From Lactobacillus sp. Sy-1 (GTDB taxonomy: Bacteria > Bacillota > Bacilli > Lactobacillales > Lactobacillaceae), in NCBI RefSeq assembly GCF_019303535.1, contig NZ_JACCIU010000001.1, positions 1,178,001-1,242,000 on the forward strand: DNA of 64,000 bases, written 5' to 3'. The notes under the pieces were generated by a model. The model did no database searches. It was not told the DNA's origin and was given only the letters and a program-made list of their open reading frames with translations. This document shows positions 7,501-16,857 of this stretch, one piece after another. The number at the start of each line of letters is the position of its first letter. The first letter of the stretch is position 1. The translations under genes were made by a program, and so were the position numbers.

Positions 7501-9444
7501 TTAGTCTTCACGGGAGTAGTTGTTAATATCGTTCTTAATTTGTGATTCAAAATCATCAAATGATTCAGTATCGCTTTCTTCGTGGCCATAACGCCGTACT
7601 GAAACGTTTTCGTTCTTAACTTCTTCGTCTCCAACCACGATCGTGTATGGAATCTTATGCGTTTGGGCATCCCGAATCAAGTAACCCATCTTTTCAGCCC
7701 GTTCGTCAACTTCAGAACGAATCCCTTCCTTACGAAGCTTTTCGTTTACCTTACGAGCGTAGTCACCATGCTTTTCTTCACTAACTGGGATGATCTTAAC
7801 TTGCTTAGGAGCTAACCAAGTTGGGAAGGCACCCTTGTATTGTTCGATCAAGTAGGCAACGAATCTTTCCATCGTAGAAACGATTCCACGGTGAATCATA
7901 ACTGGTCTGTGTTCCTTACCGTCTTCACCAACATAGTGAAGGTCAAACCGTTCTGGTAACATGAAGTCCAATTGAATCGTAGAAAGGGTTTCTTCATTGC
8001 CAAGGGCCGTGTAAGTTTGCACGTCCAACTTAGGACCGTAGAAAGCCGCTTCCCCTTCAGCTTCAACGTAGTCCAAACCAAGTTCATCCATGGCACCCTT
8101 AAGCATTGATTGAGACTTGTTCCACATTTCATCGTTTGCGAAGTACTTTTCAGTATTCTTAGGATCCCGGTAACTTAATCTAAAGTGGTATTCCTTGATA
8201 TCAAAGTCATTATAAACGTCCATCATCAAGTGCAAGATCTTCTTGAATTCTTCTTGAATTTGGTCTGGCGCAACGAATGTGTGCCCATCGTTTAACGTCA
8301 TTTCACGAACCCGTTGTAAACCGCTAAGGGCTCCTGATTTTTCAAACCGGTGCATCATCCCAAGTTCAGCGATTCGCATTGGAAGGTCACGGTATGAACG
8401 AATATGGTGGTTGTAAATTTGAATATGACTAGGACAGTTCATTGGCCGTAATTCAAGTTCTTCACCATCACCCATGTCCATTGGTGGGAACATGTCTTCA
8501 CGGTAGTGAGCCCAGTGACCAGAGGTCTTGTAAACGTCTAGGTTCATCAATACTGGCGTAACCACGTGTTCGTAGCCGTTGTTAACTTCCTTATCCACAA
8601 TGTAGCGTTCGATGACCCGACGAACCGTAGCACCATTTGGCATCCAGTAAGCAAGTCCAGCCCCAACTTTAGGATCAACAAAGAAGAGGTCCAATTGGTT
8701 TCCGATCACCCGATGGTCACGTTCCTTAGCTTCTTGACGTTGCTTTAAGTCGGCTTCTAAATCATCCTTCTTGAAGAAAGCCGTAGCGTAAATTCTTTGT
8801 AGCATTGGGTTGGATGACTTTCCTTCCCAGTATGCCCCAGCTACTGAAAGGAGCTTGAAGAACTTCAAAGCCTTTGCTTCTGGAAGAACAACGCCTTCGC
8901 CTAAGCTTAGGTAGTCGCCAATTTGGTAGAAGACCACTTGGTCATCCTTAGCTAACTTACGTACCAATACAGCTTGGTATGGGTCGCCATCAACTTGCTT
9001 TAAAGCGTCGGCTACGGAAAGGACCTTCCGTTCTAACTTCACGTTTTGCTTTACTAATTCAGCAATCTTGTCAGCTAATCCATCTAATTCATCAGCACTA
9101 ACTTGACGGTCTTGCTTGTCAGTATCAACAAAGAAACCATCTTCATCAGAAGTACTTTCTCCGAACCGAATGTCTACGAAGGAGTCTGCTAGGACTGCCT
9201 TTAATAATTGTGCAGCCGTCCGGCGTAAAACAGTAAGGCCTTCTGCATCGTCCTTAGTAATAATTTCAATCTTACCACCCTTTTCAAGGGGGGTAGTTAA
9301 TCCAAAGGTTTGACCGTCAACCTTACCAGCAACTGATTTCTTAGCGAGGCTGATTGAAATTGACTTTGCGATATCTTCAGTAGTAACGCCAGCGTCGAAT
9401 TCTTTTACGCTACCGTCTGGAAATTCAAATGAAAGTTGAGCCAT
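7501..9444 (-). CDS. thrS: Threonyl-tRNA synthetase
   Basis: The 647-residue class II synthetase has the full family architecture: N-terminal TGS domain (from [16 protein letters not shown]), a second additional domain, catalytic core and C-terminal anticodon-binding domain. The catalytic zinc-ligand segment [12 protein letters not shown] is visible, as are motif 2 ([17 protein letters not shown]) and motif 3 ([15 protein letters not shown]). ATG 9444 follows AAAGGGGATC. Expression is controlled by the T-box leader directly upstream. Confidence 0.97.
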   Translation of the reverse strand: MAQLSFEFPDGSVKEFDAGVTTEDIAKSISISLAKKSVAGKVDGQTFGLTTPLEKGGKIEIITKDDAEGLTVLRRTAAQLLKAVLADSFVDIRFGESTSDEDGFFVDTDKQDRQVSADELDGLADKIAELVKQNVKLERKVLSVADALKQVDGDPYQAVLVRKLAKDDQVVFYQIGDYLSLGEGVVLPEAKALKFFKLLSVAGAYWEGKSSNPMLQRIYATAFFKKDDLEADLKQRQEAKERDHRVIGNQLDLFFVDPKVGAGLAYWMPNGATVRRVIERYIVDKEVNNGYEHVVTPVLMNLDVYKTSGHWAHYREDMFPPMDMGDGEELELRPMNCPSHIQIYNHHIRSYRDLPMRIAELGMMHRFEKSGALSGLQRVREMTLNDGHTFVAPDQIQEEFKKILHLMMDVYNDFDIKEYHFRLSYRDPKNTEKYFANDEMWNKSQSMLKGAMDELGLDYVEAEGEAAFYGPKLDVQTYTALGNEETLSTIQLDFMLPERFDLHYVGEDGKEHRPVMIHRGIVSTMERFVAYLIEQYKGAFPTWLAPKQVKIIPVSEEKHGDYARKVNEKLRKEGIRSEVDERAEKMGYLIRDAQTHKIPYTIVVGDEEVKNENVSVRRYGHEESDTESFDDFESQIKNDINNYSRED

Positions 9445-9484
9445 AATTGTGATCCCCTTTAATATTAATTATCATTACTAGACT

Positions 9485-9754
9485 AAAAAACGTCCCATGG
9501 ATACTAAAAAATAGTATCCATGGGACGTCGTAACATAAGCGCGGTTCCACCCAAATATCCATAGTAATCAGTCTATGAACCCTTAATTTGGTATCTAACG
9601 TTAACCAAACGACCCAGTATTTCCACTGGGCAGTCAAATGAAGTGGTAACCAACGGACGAATTAGAAGGACTTCCAGCAAATGCCCCTCTTCCCTTATAA
9701 ATTCGTAATCGCTAATCATGTCTTCAATGCCATTTAATCTAGTAATGATTTTCA
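9485..9754 (-). promoter_or_regulatory. T-box riboswitch upstream of thrS
   Basis: The conserved T-box sequence GGGTGGAACCGCG is read on the minus strand at 9540-9552. It is followed by a strong terminator: 16-bp stem at 9512-9527 and 9491-9506, then six T. Upstream lies a long stem I region. A candidate specifier ACC (Thr) lies at 9645-9647 in GTTACCAC. Uncharged tRNA-Thr would pair with specifier and T-box and prevent termination. The class is certain; the specifier position is an inference. Confidence 0.93.
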
Positions 9755-9760
9755 ATTATC

Positions 9761-9789
9761 ATTAAACTATTATTTAGAGTTAATGTCAA
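9761..9789 (-). promoter_or_regulatory. Promoter of the thrS T-box transcript
   Basis: On the minus strand TTGACA (9784-9789), a 17-bp spacer and TTTAAT (9761-9766). It lies between the dnaI stop codon and the T-box; I see no terminator after dnaI. Confidence 0.8.
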
Positions 9790-9803
9790 GTAAAAGCCCT
9801 AAG

Positions 9804-10733
9804 TTATTGCAACCGTAAATTTTCACCCGTCATCTGATACTCCTTAGCTAAAAAGCGGACTCGTTGCATAATTCGACTTGCCCGCACCGTATCCTTCCGG
9901 TTTTTCTTATCATATGGCAGGTGCTGTTCTTCTAGTTGGTCCATTGAAAAATTCGAGCTAAAGAACGTTGGTAACTCATTTTGCATCCGATATTCAAGAA
10001 TGACGCCTAGCACCTCATCCCGAATCCAATCAGAAATCACGTCAGCACCAATGTCATCTAGCATCAGAATCTGGGCTTTTTTAATCGAGTCAATCTTAGT
10101 CGCATTCGTATGGTCTTCGATCGAGTTCTTCATCTCGACGGCAAAGCTTGGGAAGTGCACCATTGTGGTGGAAACATTTTTTTCAGCTAGTTCATTAGCG
10201 ATTGCGCCGAGGGTAAACGTCTTGCCGACCCCGAACGAACCGCTTAAATACATCCCCTGCACAAATTGATTGGGATGGTTCACGTAGTCATCAACGAATT
10301 TCATCGCCGCCTTAATAATCGTATCACGAGAGGCCTTTCCTCCAAGCTTAAAGTCGACAAAATTAGCGTTTCTCGCTTGTTTAGGCATCGCAATCGACTT
10401 AATTCGGTTTTTAATTGCTTGGCTACGTTGCTTTTCAATCGTTTCAGGAGTTGGTGAGTAACTAACGTCGATCAAATGGCCATTAAAGACCAACTCGGGT
10501 TGATAACCTGGAATTAAGCTCCCGTTTCCAGCGGTGCGCTTCTTTTTTTGTTGCACGAATTCATAAATTCGGGATGCAGAATGCCGAATTGCATCGTTAC
10601 TAATATGGTGTTGTTGAATAAAATTTTGAACGTCGGGGTCGTTAAAAGCAGCACGCATTAATTGATTATAGTTTGAACGAATGCCTGTTTTAGAATTCAC
10701 AACATTTTTAATTTCTTCATCTAAGTGCTTGAT
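9804..10733 (-). CDS. dnaI: Primosomal protein DnaI (helicase loader), probable ATC/ATT start
   Basis: This AAA+ ATPase loads the replicative helicase during initiation and restart. Walker A is GSFGVGKT, Walker B ILMLDDIGAD, and a sensor segment reads FFSSNFS. The first conventional start is GTG at 10700, with no convincing Shine-Dalgarno. The same frame is open upstream, and GGGAGGGG (10739-10746) lies 7 bp before ATC (10733) and 4 bp before ATT (10736). Starting there adds KHLDEEIKNVV and gives 309 residues, close to the 311 of B. subtilis DnaI. I therefore prefer a rare start codon; GTG 10700 remains the fallback. The zinc-binding cysteines of the B. subtilis N-domain are absent. Confidence 0.92.
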   Translation of the reverse strand: MKHLDEEIKNVVNSKTGIRSNYNQLMRAAFNDPDVQNFIQQHHISNDAIRHSASRIYEFVQQKKKRTAGNGSLIPGYQPELVFNGHLIDVSYSPTPETIEKQRSQAIKNRIKSIAMPKQARNANFVDFKLGGKASRDTIIKAAMKFVDDYVNHPNQFVQGMYLSGSFGVGKTFTLGAIANELAEKNVSTTMVHFPSFAVEMKNSIEDHTNATKIDSIKKAQILMLDDIGADVISDWIRDEVLGVILEYRMQNELPTFFSSNFSMDQLEEQHLPYDKKNRKDTVRASRIMQRVRFLAKEYQMTGENLRLQ

Positions 10734-10748
10734 AATTACCCCTCCCAG

Positions 10749-12134
10749 TTATTTTTTCTTATTAAAGTTTTTAATCATTTCCTCAGTCTTGCGCCGTTCT
10801 TCTTCTGAAATTTCATCACTATTCTCCTGGTAATCCTTCTTCATCCAATCCGGCTCAAATTGTTGGATCGGCTTTTGACTTCGGTAACCACCACCTGAAC
10901 GAGCTGGTGCCTGCTCATTTTTTTGGTTATAGGCCTTAATCGCCCGCATCGCATCACTAGCAGATTGCACGTGGTAGTTTTGAACCCAGTCATTAGCAAC
11001 GTAGTTAAATAATGACTTGGGGATTTGGGGCTTGCCCTGGTCAACTAAAACGTGGTATACCAACATATTCAAAGCCCCAGTCGACATAATATTGCGCTCC
11101 AACATCTCTTGAATTAACTGATTTTCGGAATTAACGGGAAACCCATGGTTACGGTGCTTTAACTTGTTTAAAAACGTAATTGGCGGGTAGTAATTGGCTC
11201 CCTTAATCAAAGATCGTTCCTCAGCACTAAATTCTTTATCAGCAGCAGATTCAGGTTGCTGAACTTGTTGAGATGGTTGCGGATTTAACTTTGGAGCTGG
11301 CTGATACATCCGATTTACCAGAATTTTTAATTTTTGGGGGTCAAAAACGTTATTCCGAACGTTGGTTGCCCGGATGATCAGGTTAGCAAGCGACACCTCA
11401 TCAATCCCGTACAAACGGTGTTCATTCATAATTAATTGATAGGCTTTTTTGACCTGGTCAATGTTTACATATGACTTAGCCAAACAGTCCAACACCAATT
11501 GAAAGTTAAATTCGCGGCCATCGACAATTGGTTCAGACGTGGTCGCTTTTGATGGCAGTGACTGTTGTTGAAGGTGGTATTCATGTTTAAGTTGGCCAAT
11601 TGAATTGGGTTGATCAGTAATTTGGTCCGCATCGATTTGAAATGAGTCTAAGAAGTCTTGGGTAATTTCTTCGGTGTTAGTCATTTCAAACGGCTTAATT
11701 AATAGCCGGTGGGCTAATTGTTGGTACATTTTTTCACCGACGTTTTCCAACAGAGCAAGGCTTAATAGGTCGTCGTTAAAAAACTGGCGGTTCGAAAGCG
11801 GTGGCACTAGTTGATAAATCATTACCGGTTGTGAATCGGTCCTTTGAACCAAAGTGCGTAGCAATCCGGCGCCTTCTAACTTAATGCGTAGCTCCTTGAA
11901 TCTACGAAAATCAATCTGTAGAAAAGCAAATAAATCGTAGTGCGAACGCTGCTCATGATCAATTCGTCGTTCATCACTGTAGCGCCAAAGCAAGCGAACC
12001 AAAGCTGTTGCAGCACTCCCAATGATGGGTTGGTACAACAAATCAATTGATTCGCTTGCTAAGTCTGATAGCCGTTCATTTTTCACCACAATAAAGCCAA
12101 CTTTAGGGTCATTTTGTGCTAATTGTTCGCTCAT
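10749..12134 (-). CDS. dnaB: Replication initiation/membrane attachment protein DnaB (DnaB/DnaD family)
   Basis: The 461-residue Gram-positive DnaB is the helicase co-loader, not the E. coli helicase. An N-terminal winged-helix-like region (LIDLLYQPIIGSAATALVRL) is followed by a linker and the C-terminal DnaB/DnaD domain with YYPPITFLNKLKHRNHGF and an Asn-Tyr-rich YVANDWVQNYHV segment. The C-terminal tail is charged and probably disordered. Its start overlaps the nrdR stop by 4 bp, and dnaI follows after 15 bp. The three form the usual nrdR-dnaB-dnaI group. Confidence 0.95.
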   Translation of the reverse strand: MSEQLAQNDPKVGFIVVKNERLSDLASESIDLLYQPIIGSAATALVRLLWRYSDERRIDHEQRSHYDLFAFLQIDFRRFKELRIKLEGAGLLRTLVQRTDSQPVMIYQLVPPLSNRQFFNDDLLSLALLENVGEKMYQQLAHRLLIKPFEMTNTEEITQDFLDSFQIDADQITDQPNSIGQLKHEYHLQQQSLPSKATTSEPIVDGREFNFQLVLDCLAKSYVNIDQVKKAYQLIMNEHRLYGIDEVSLANLIIRATNVRNNVFDPQKLKILVNRMYQPAPKLNPQPSQQVQQPESAADKEFSAEERSLIKGANYYPPITFLNKLKHRNHGFPVNSENQLIQEMLERNIMSTGALNMLVYHVLVDQGKPQIPKSLFNYVANDWVQNYHVQSASDAMRAIKAYNQKNEQAPARSGGGYRSQKPIQQFEPDWMKKDYQENSDEISEEERRKTEEMIKNFNKKK

Positions 12135-12619
12135 TTTTTACCATTATCCTCAGTTTCTTTGCTTCGGTCGCGGTTCATGACTTCCTTCATTTCGTTATAA
12201 AAAACCGTCATGTCCTTAAACTGCCTGTAAACGCTGGCAAAACGAATGTATGCAATTTCGTCAACGTCCGAAAGATCCTTCATCACATACTCCCCAATTA
12301 ATTGACTAGAGACCTCGGTTTCACCCATTGAACGCACCTTTGCTTCGACGTCATCAACAATTTTAGTCATTGCGTCCATCGAGACTGGGCGCTTTTCAGC
12401 AGAGCGAATAATTCCCCGTAACATTTTGTCGCGACTGAATTCTTCACGATTACCGTTGTGTTTAATTACCAATAATGGTGCTGATTCTACCCGTTCAAAG
12501 GTGGTGTAACGATAACCACAGTTTTCACACTCACGACGCCTTCTAATTACAGTCCCATCGTTAGTGGGTCTGGAATCTACCACCCGGGTGCTATTCTTAT
12601 GACAATGGGGACACTTCAT
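12131..12619 (-). CDS. nrdR: Transcriptional repressor NrdR
   Basis: The 162-residue repressor of ribonucleotide reductase genes has an N-terminal zinc ribbon (CPHCH and CENCGYRYTTFER) followed by an ATP-cone (VIKHNGNREEFSRDKMLRGI). An in-frame GTG at 12628 precedes it, but that GTG is part of the Shine-Dalgarno GAGGTGATC, so ATG 12619 is the start. It overlaps dnaB by 4 bp and follows coaE by 21 bp. Confidence 0.96.
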   Translation of the reverse strand: MKCPHCHKNSTRVVDSRPTNDGTVIRRRRECENCGYRYTTFERVESAPLLVIKHNGNREEFSRDKMLRGIIRSAEKRPVSMDAMTKIVDDVEAKVRSMGETEVSSQLIGEYVMKDLSDVDEIAYIRFASVYRQFKDMTVFYNEMKEVMNRDRSKETEDNGKK

Positions 12620-12640
12620 TTTGATCACCTCGTCGTTTGT

Positions 12641-13231
12641 TTACAGTAAACTTTCCAGTAATTCTAACACTTGTTTACTAGTTTGCATGATTGAGCCCGA
12701 GTTATCAATGACTGCATCCGCTAAGTCACGCTTCATCGATTGACTCCACTGTTGACCAATTAAATTAACGGCCGCTGCGGTGTCAATTTGATTCCGCTTT
12801 TTGATCCGGTCAATTTGAATTTCGGGTTCACAAACCACCATCGCAGATACATCGACGTATGCTTCATATCCCAATTCAAACAGTAACGGTGCATCTAATA
12901 TCACAAAATCTGGTGATTGAGCAATGTAATCCTTTAACTGTCTCAAAACTTCTCTTCGAATGTAGAGATCCATCGTCCGGTTTAATTGACGTAACTTTGA
13001 TTTATCTGAAAATACAATTTCAGCTAGTTTCTTACGGTCAATTGAAGTGGGGCCTACTACGTCCATTCCAAATAAGTCGACAATATCATAGTAGCATTCG
13101 GTTCCCCGTTGTTGTTGTTCGTGTGCGATTGCATCGGCATCCACCACCGGAAACCCAGAGGCATTAAATTGCTTACTAGCGGTTGATTTACCGGTTCCAA
13201 CGCTTCCAGTCAATCCAATTATTTTAGTCAT
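12641..13231 (-). CDS. coaE: Dephospho-CoA kinase
   Basis: The 196-residue last enzyme of CoA synthesis phosphorylates dephospho-CoA at the 3'-hydroxyl. The P-loop GSVGTGKST is at residues 9-17, followed by VVDADAIAHE and the lid/substrate region VILDAPLLFELGY. Its start overlaps the mutM 3' end by 8 bp, the normal mutM-coaE arrangement in lactobacilli. Confidence 0.96.
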   Translation of the reverse strand: MTKIIGLTGSVGTGKSTASKQFNASGFPVVDADAIAHEQQQRGTECYYDIVDLFGMDVVGPTSIDRKKLAEIVFSDKSKLRQLNRTMDLYIRREVLRQLKDYIAQSPDFVILDAPLLFELGYEAYVDVSAMVVCEPEIQIDRIKKRNQIDTAAAVNLIGQQWSQSMKRDLADAVIDNSGSIMQTSKQVLELLESLL

Positions 13232-14063
13232 TAGCAGTCACTATCCTTTGGCAGTTCGGGCAAAAACTAGTTCCCCGTTGTGCAACTTTAATTTTTTCAA
13301 TGGGGGTCCCACAGCGTTCGCAAGGTTGCCCCTTCTTCCCATAAACATGCAATTGGCTTTGGAACTGACCAGCTTCACCAAACGCATTGGAATATGAATG
13401 AACAGTCGTTCCGTGACCCTTAATGGCCAGCGCAATTTCATGAATGATATTTTTACGGAGTTCTTTAATTTGAGCATCTGAAATTAAATTCGTTTGTTGT
13501 TCGGGATGAATTTTACTCATCCAAAGTACCTCATCGGTATAAATATTCCCTAGTCCAGATATGTGATCCTGATTCAATAGGAATGGTTTGATCTTCCCGC
13601 GACTCTTGTTCATGATTTTTTTCATGTAATCAAAGGTTAGATCAGATTCGGTGGGTTCTGGTCCAATCGTGCCCAGCCCAGAGAGGGTGTTTTCCGCCCC
13701 GTTTTTAATTAAGTACATCCGACCGAACTTTCTACTATCATTATACCGAAGTTCGCGACCATCATTCAAATGCATGATGATATGGGTATGTTTTCCAGGT
13801 GCCACGCCCTCTTTTTCAACGTCATACTTTCCTTCCATTCGCAAGTGCGAAACTACGGTATAGCCATTGTTCAATCTAAATAATAGGTATTTGCCCCGCC
13901 GGTCGATCCGGTCAATGGTACTGCCCTTAAGGCATTTAATAAATTCATCAGGAGTAACGTTGATCATCTTAGGATAAATCACGTCGACCCGGTTAATGGT
14001 GGCCCCCTGAACAAGCTCAGTCAAGCCCTTTCGGACCGTTTCTACTTCTGGTAATTCTGGCAT
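13224..14063 (-). CDS. mutM: Formamidopyrimidine-DNA glycosylase
   Basis: The 279-residue bifunctional glycosylase/AP lyase removes 8-oxoguanine. The catalytic N-terminus PELPEVETVRKGL is intact (Pro after Met is the nucleophile). The helix-two-turn-helix has LGNIYTDEVLW, and the C-terminal zinc finger is CERCG...CPNCQ. It lies 19 bp after polA, fitting a repair unit. Confidence 0.97.
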   Translation of the reverse strand: MPELPEVETVRKGLTELVQGATINRVDVIYPKMINVTPDEFIKCLKGSTIDRIDRRGKYLLFRLNNGYTVVSHLRMEGKYDVEKEGVAPGKHTHIIMHLNDGRELRYNDSRKFGRMYLIKNGAENTLSGLGTIGPEPTESDLTFDYMKKIMNKSRGKIKPFLLNQDHISGLGNIYTDEVLWMSKIHPEQQTNLISDAQIKELRKNIIHEIALAIKGHGTTVHSYSNAFGEAGQFQSQLHVYGKKGQPCERCGTPIEKIKVAQRGTSFCPNCQRIVTAND

Positions 14064-14082
14064 TGTTTAAACCCCTTTTCGT

Positions 14083-16728
14083 TTACTTGGCATCGTACCA
14101 AGTGGCTCCGTAGTGACTGGCCACTTTTAGTGGTACGTGTAATTTAACAGCTGAATCCATGATTTTAGGAACTAACTTTTGCAGCACTGGAATTTCTGAT
14201 TCAGGTGCTTCAAATACCAATTCATCATGAATTTGTAGTAGCATTTTAGCTTCCATTCCAGCAATTGCTTTTTCCATGTTAATCATGGCAATTTTAATAA
14301 TATCAGCAGCGCTGCCTTGAATTGGCGAGTTCATTGCCGTTCTTTCAGCAAATGAACGCAAGTGGAAATTGCGCGAATTAATGTCTGGCAAATAACGCCG
14401 GCGGTTAGTTAACGTCTCAACATAGCCCTTTTCATGGGCCTGTTTAACTGAATCCTGCATGTATTGGTGAACCTTCGGGTATTCAGCAAAGTACTTATCA
14501 ATAAATTGCTGTGCGGATTTACGGGTAATCCCCGTGTTTTTAGCTAACCCAAAGTCACTGATTCCATAAACGATTCCAAAATTAACCGCCTTTGCTTGCC
14601 GGCGTAGTTCTGGAGTAACTTCATCATTAGATTCCAGACCGAAAATTCGGCGAGCCGTGGAAGCATGAATATCATCGTTATGCAAAAATTCATCCTGCAT
14701 GTTAGTATCGCCACTAATTGACGCTAACACCCGCAACTCAATTTGGGAATAGTCTGAAGCGAAAATCTGCCATCCCGGATGACTAGGCACAAACGCCCGT
14801 CTGATTTGGCGCCCCTCATCAGTTCGGATTGGAATGTTTTGGAGATTGGGATCAACTGATGATAATCGACCCGTTTGAGTCAACGTCTGGAGGTAGCGAG
14901 TATGCACCTTATTATCAGAAGGATATATCACCTTTAGCAATCCGTCAACGTATGTTGATGAAATTTTTGATAGTTGGCGGTACTTTAAAATGTTATCAAC
15001 GATTGGCGCTTGTGGCGCTAATTTTTCTAAAACATCGACCGAGGTTGAATAGCCGGTCTTCGTTTTTTTAATTACTGGCAGGTTCAATTTTTCAAACAGT
15101 ACCTGCCCCAATTGCTTAGGAGAGCCAATGTTAAACTCAACTCCCGCCGCAGTGTAAATCGCCTGTTCCACTTCGGCAATGCGTTCTGATAATTTGCTCC
15201 CCATCTCGGTCAATTGATCTTGATTAACGGTAATTCCAGCAATTTCCATGCGGGCCAACACAAACGCCACTGGTAATTCGATTTGCTGGTAGAGCTTCGT
15301 TTGATCATGCTCCGTCAGGTCCTTGAACATGGGCTCCTTGAGCTTAGCAATTGCGAAAGCCTTGGCGGTCAGGTGGTTAAATAGCACTTCGTCATCCTCT
15401 GGAATCGCCCGCTTGGCACCCTTACCGTAAACCGCCTCATCACTTTGGACGTTGTAATAGCCATGCTTACTAGCAACCTTACTTAAATCGTTGCTATTAT
15501 CATTGGTGTTCAGTAGGTATGAAACCAATAACATATCAAAATCAACGTGGTTCAACTGGATTCCTAAGCGGTGTAAGCCCACGTAGGCACGCTTGGCATC
15601 AAACACATTGATTTGGTGGTCTTCATCGTCCAATAACGCCTTTAGCTTTGGATGCTTTAATAAATTAACATCTCTGGAAGCGAACCAATTATCAGGTTCT
15701 CCAATTACAAACCCCACAAATGGAGCTTCATGATAGTTATCGCCATCCATTGCCAAATAGAATGTAATTGCTTGGCCTAACTTAGCAAGTGAATCTAAAT
15801 TAGACTCAGTTAATGTCGTGAACTTAATTGTAGGGGCCTGTTCAGCAGCGGCACTACCCATCTGACTCAAAAATTTACGAAAACCCATTTTTTGATAAAA
15901 GGCGGTTAACGTTTCAATTTGATCGCCCTGATATGATAAGTCAGCCACCTTGATCTGAATTGGTGCATCCCGGTCAATCGTAGCGAGCCGCTTTGATAAT
16001 AACGCCTGCTCGTGGTCCTCAACTAGGTGTTCTTTAAGCTTCTTAGCGGTAATTTCATCAATATGGTCATAGAGGTTCTCAATTGTTCCGTACTGCTTAA
16101 TCAATTTATCAGCGGTCTTCGGGCCGACCTTATTAACCCCAGGATAGTTATCAGAAGTATCCCCCTGCAGACCCTTCACATCAACGATTTGAGCTGGGGT
16201 AATCCCCATGGTTTGCTTAACGTAATCAGCCGTGTAGTGATCAGTTTGACTTACCCCGGTCTTTGAAATGCTAACGGTCGTTTTATCTGAACATAACTGG
16301 GTCAAATCGCGGTCTCCAGTTACAATCGTAACTTCATAACCAGCAGCTTCGGCCTGCTTAGCTAGCGTTCCGATAATATCATCTGCTTCGTAATTAGCCA
16401 GTTCGTAGCTTTCAATCCCCCGGGCAGCTAATAACTGCTTAATATAGGGAAACTGTTCCCGCAGTTCCATTGGGGTTTGCTTCCGCCCACTCTTATAATC
16501 CTTGAACATTTTGGTTCGGAAAGTGGTTTTCCCCGCATCAAAAGCAGCTAACGCCGCCGTTGGTTTTACCACGGATAACATGTTATCCAACATGGTGTTA
16601 AACCCGTAAATGGCACTGGTATGCAGTCCATCTTGATTTGTAAATCGATCGACAGATTGATAGAGGGCGTAAAATGCTTTGAACGCGATGCTATTCCCAT
16701 CAATTAACAGTAATCTCTTATCAGCCAT
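14083..16728 (-). CDS. polA: DNA polymerase I, 3'-5' exonuclease domain apparently inactive
   Basis: The 881-residue protein has an N-terminal 5'-3' exonuclease (LLLIDGNSIAFKAFYAL at the start, YEADDIIGTLAKQA, GDRDLTQL), a middle 3'-5' exonuclease-like domain and a C-terminal polymerase domain with FASDYSQIELRVLA, RRQAKAVNFGIVYG and LQIHDELVFE. In the middle domain the DxE metal motif is replaced by AMDGDN, and I see no YxxxD equivalent before LKEPMF, so proofreading is probably lost, as in Bacillus Pol I. ATG 16728 follows AAGGAG. It heads polA-mutM-coaE-nrdR-dnaB-dnaI. Confidence 0.97.
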   Translation of the reverse strand: MADKRLLLIDGNSIAFKAFYALYQSVDRFTNQDGLHTSAIYGFNTMLDNMLSVVKPTAALAAFDAGKTTFRTKMFKDYKSGRKQTPMELREQFPYIKQLLAARGIESYELANYEADDIIGTLAKQAEAAGYEVTIVTGDRDLTQLCSDKTTVSISKTGVSQTDHYTADYVKQTMGITPAQIVDVKGLQGDTSDNYPGVNKVGPKTADKLIKQYGTIENLYDHIDEITAKKLKEHLVEDHEQALLSKRLATIDRDAPIQIKVADLSYQGDQIETLTAFYQKMGFRKFLSQMGSAAAEQAPTIKFTTLTESNLDSLAKLGQAITFYLAMDGDNYHEAPFVGFVIGEPDNWFASRDVNLLKHPKLKALLDDEDHQINVFDAKRAYVGLHRLGIQLNHVDFDMLLVSYLLNTNDNSNDLSKVASKHGYYNVQSDEAVYGKGAKRAIPEDDEVLFNHLTAKAFAIAKLKEPMFKDLTEHDQTKLYQQIELPVAFVLARMEIAGITVNQDQLTEMGSKLSERIAEVEQAIYTAAGVEFNIGSPKQLGQVLFEKLNLPVIKKTKTGYSTSVDVLEKLAPQAPIVDNILKYRQLSKISSTYVDGLLKVIYPSDNKVHTRYLQTLTQTGRLSSVDPNLQNIPIRTDEGRQIRRAFVPSHPGWQIFASDYSQIELRVLASISGDTNMQDEFLHNDDIHASTARRIFGLESNDEVTPELRRQAKAVNFGIVYGISDFGLAKNTGITRKSAQQFIDKYFAEYPKVHQYMQDSVKQAHEKGYVETLTNRRRYLPDINSRNFHLRSFAERTAMNSPIQGSAADIIKIAMINMEKAIAGMEAKMLLQIHDELVFEAPESEIPVLQKLVPKIMDSAVKLHVPLKVASHYGATWYDAK

Positions 16729-16797
16729 GGGTAATCTCCTTAGTTCTTTTTATTTCGTAATATTCCAGTTAATATTATATAACAATTTGGATGAATT

Positions 16798-16841
16798 TAA
16801 AAAAGAGACCGCCGATAATTTAAATTATCGAAAGTCTCTTT
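16798..16841 (-). terminator. Terminator after the Bax-inhibitor-1 family gene
   Basis: A long stem (AAAGAGAC at 16834-16841 with GTCTCTTT at 16802-16809; CGATAAT at 16824-16830 with ATTATCG at 16813-16819) is followed by T residues on the minus strand. It ends transcription before polA. Confidence 0.85.
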
Positions 16842-16857
16842 AGTAACCAGTCCCAGA

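Noticed and set aside
9425-9755. Two short minus-strand open frames upstream of thrS
   Set aside because: They lie within the T-box leader, whose conserved elements explain the sequence.
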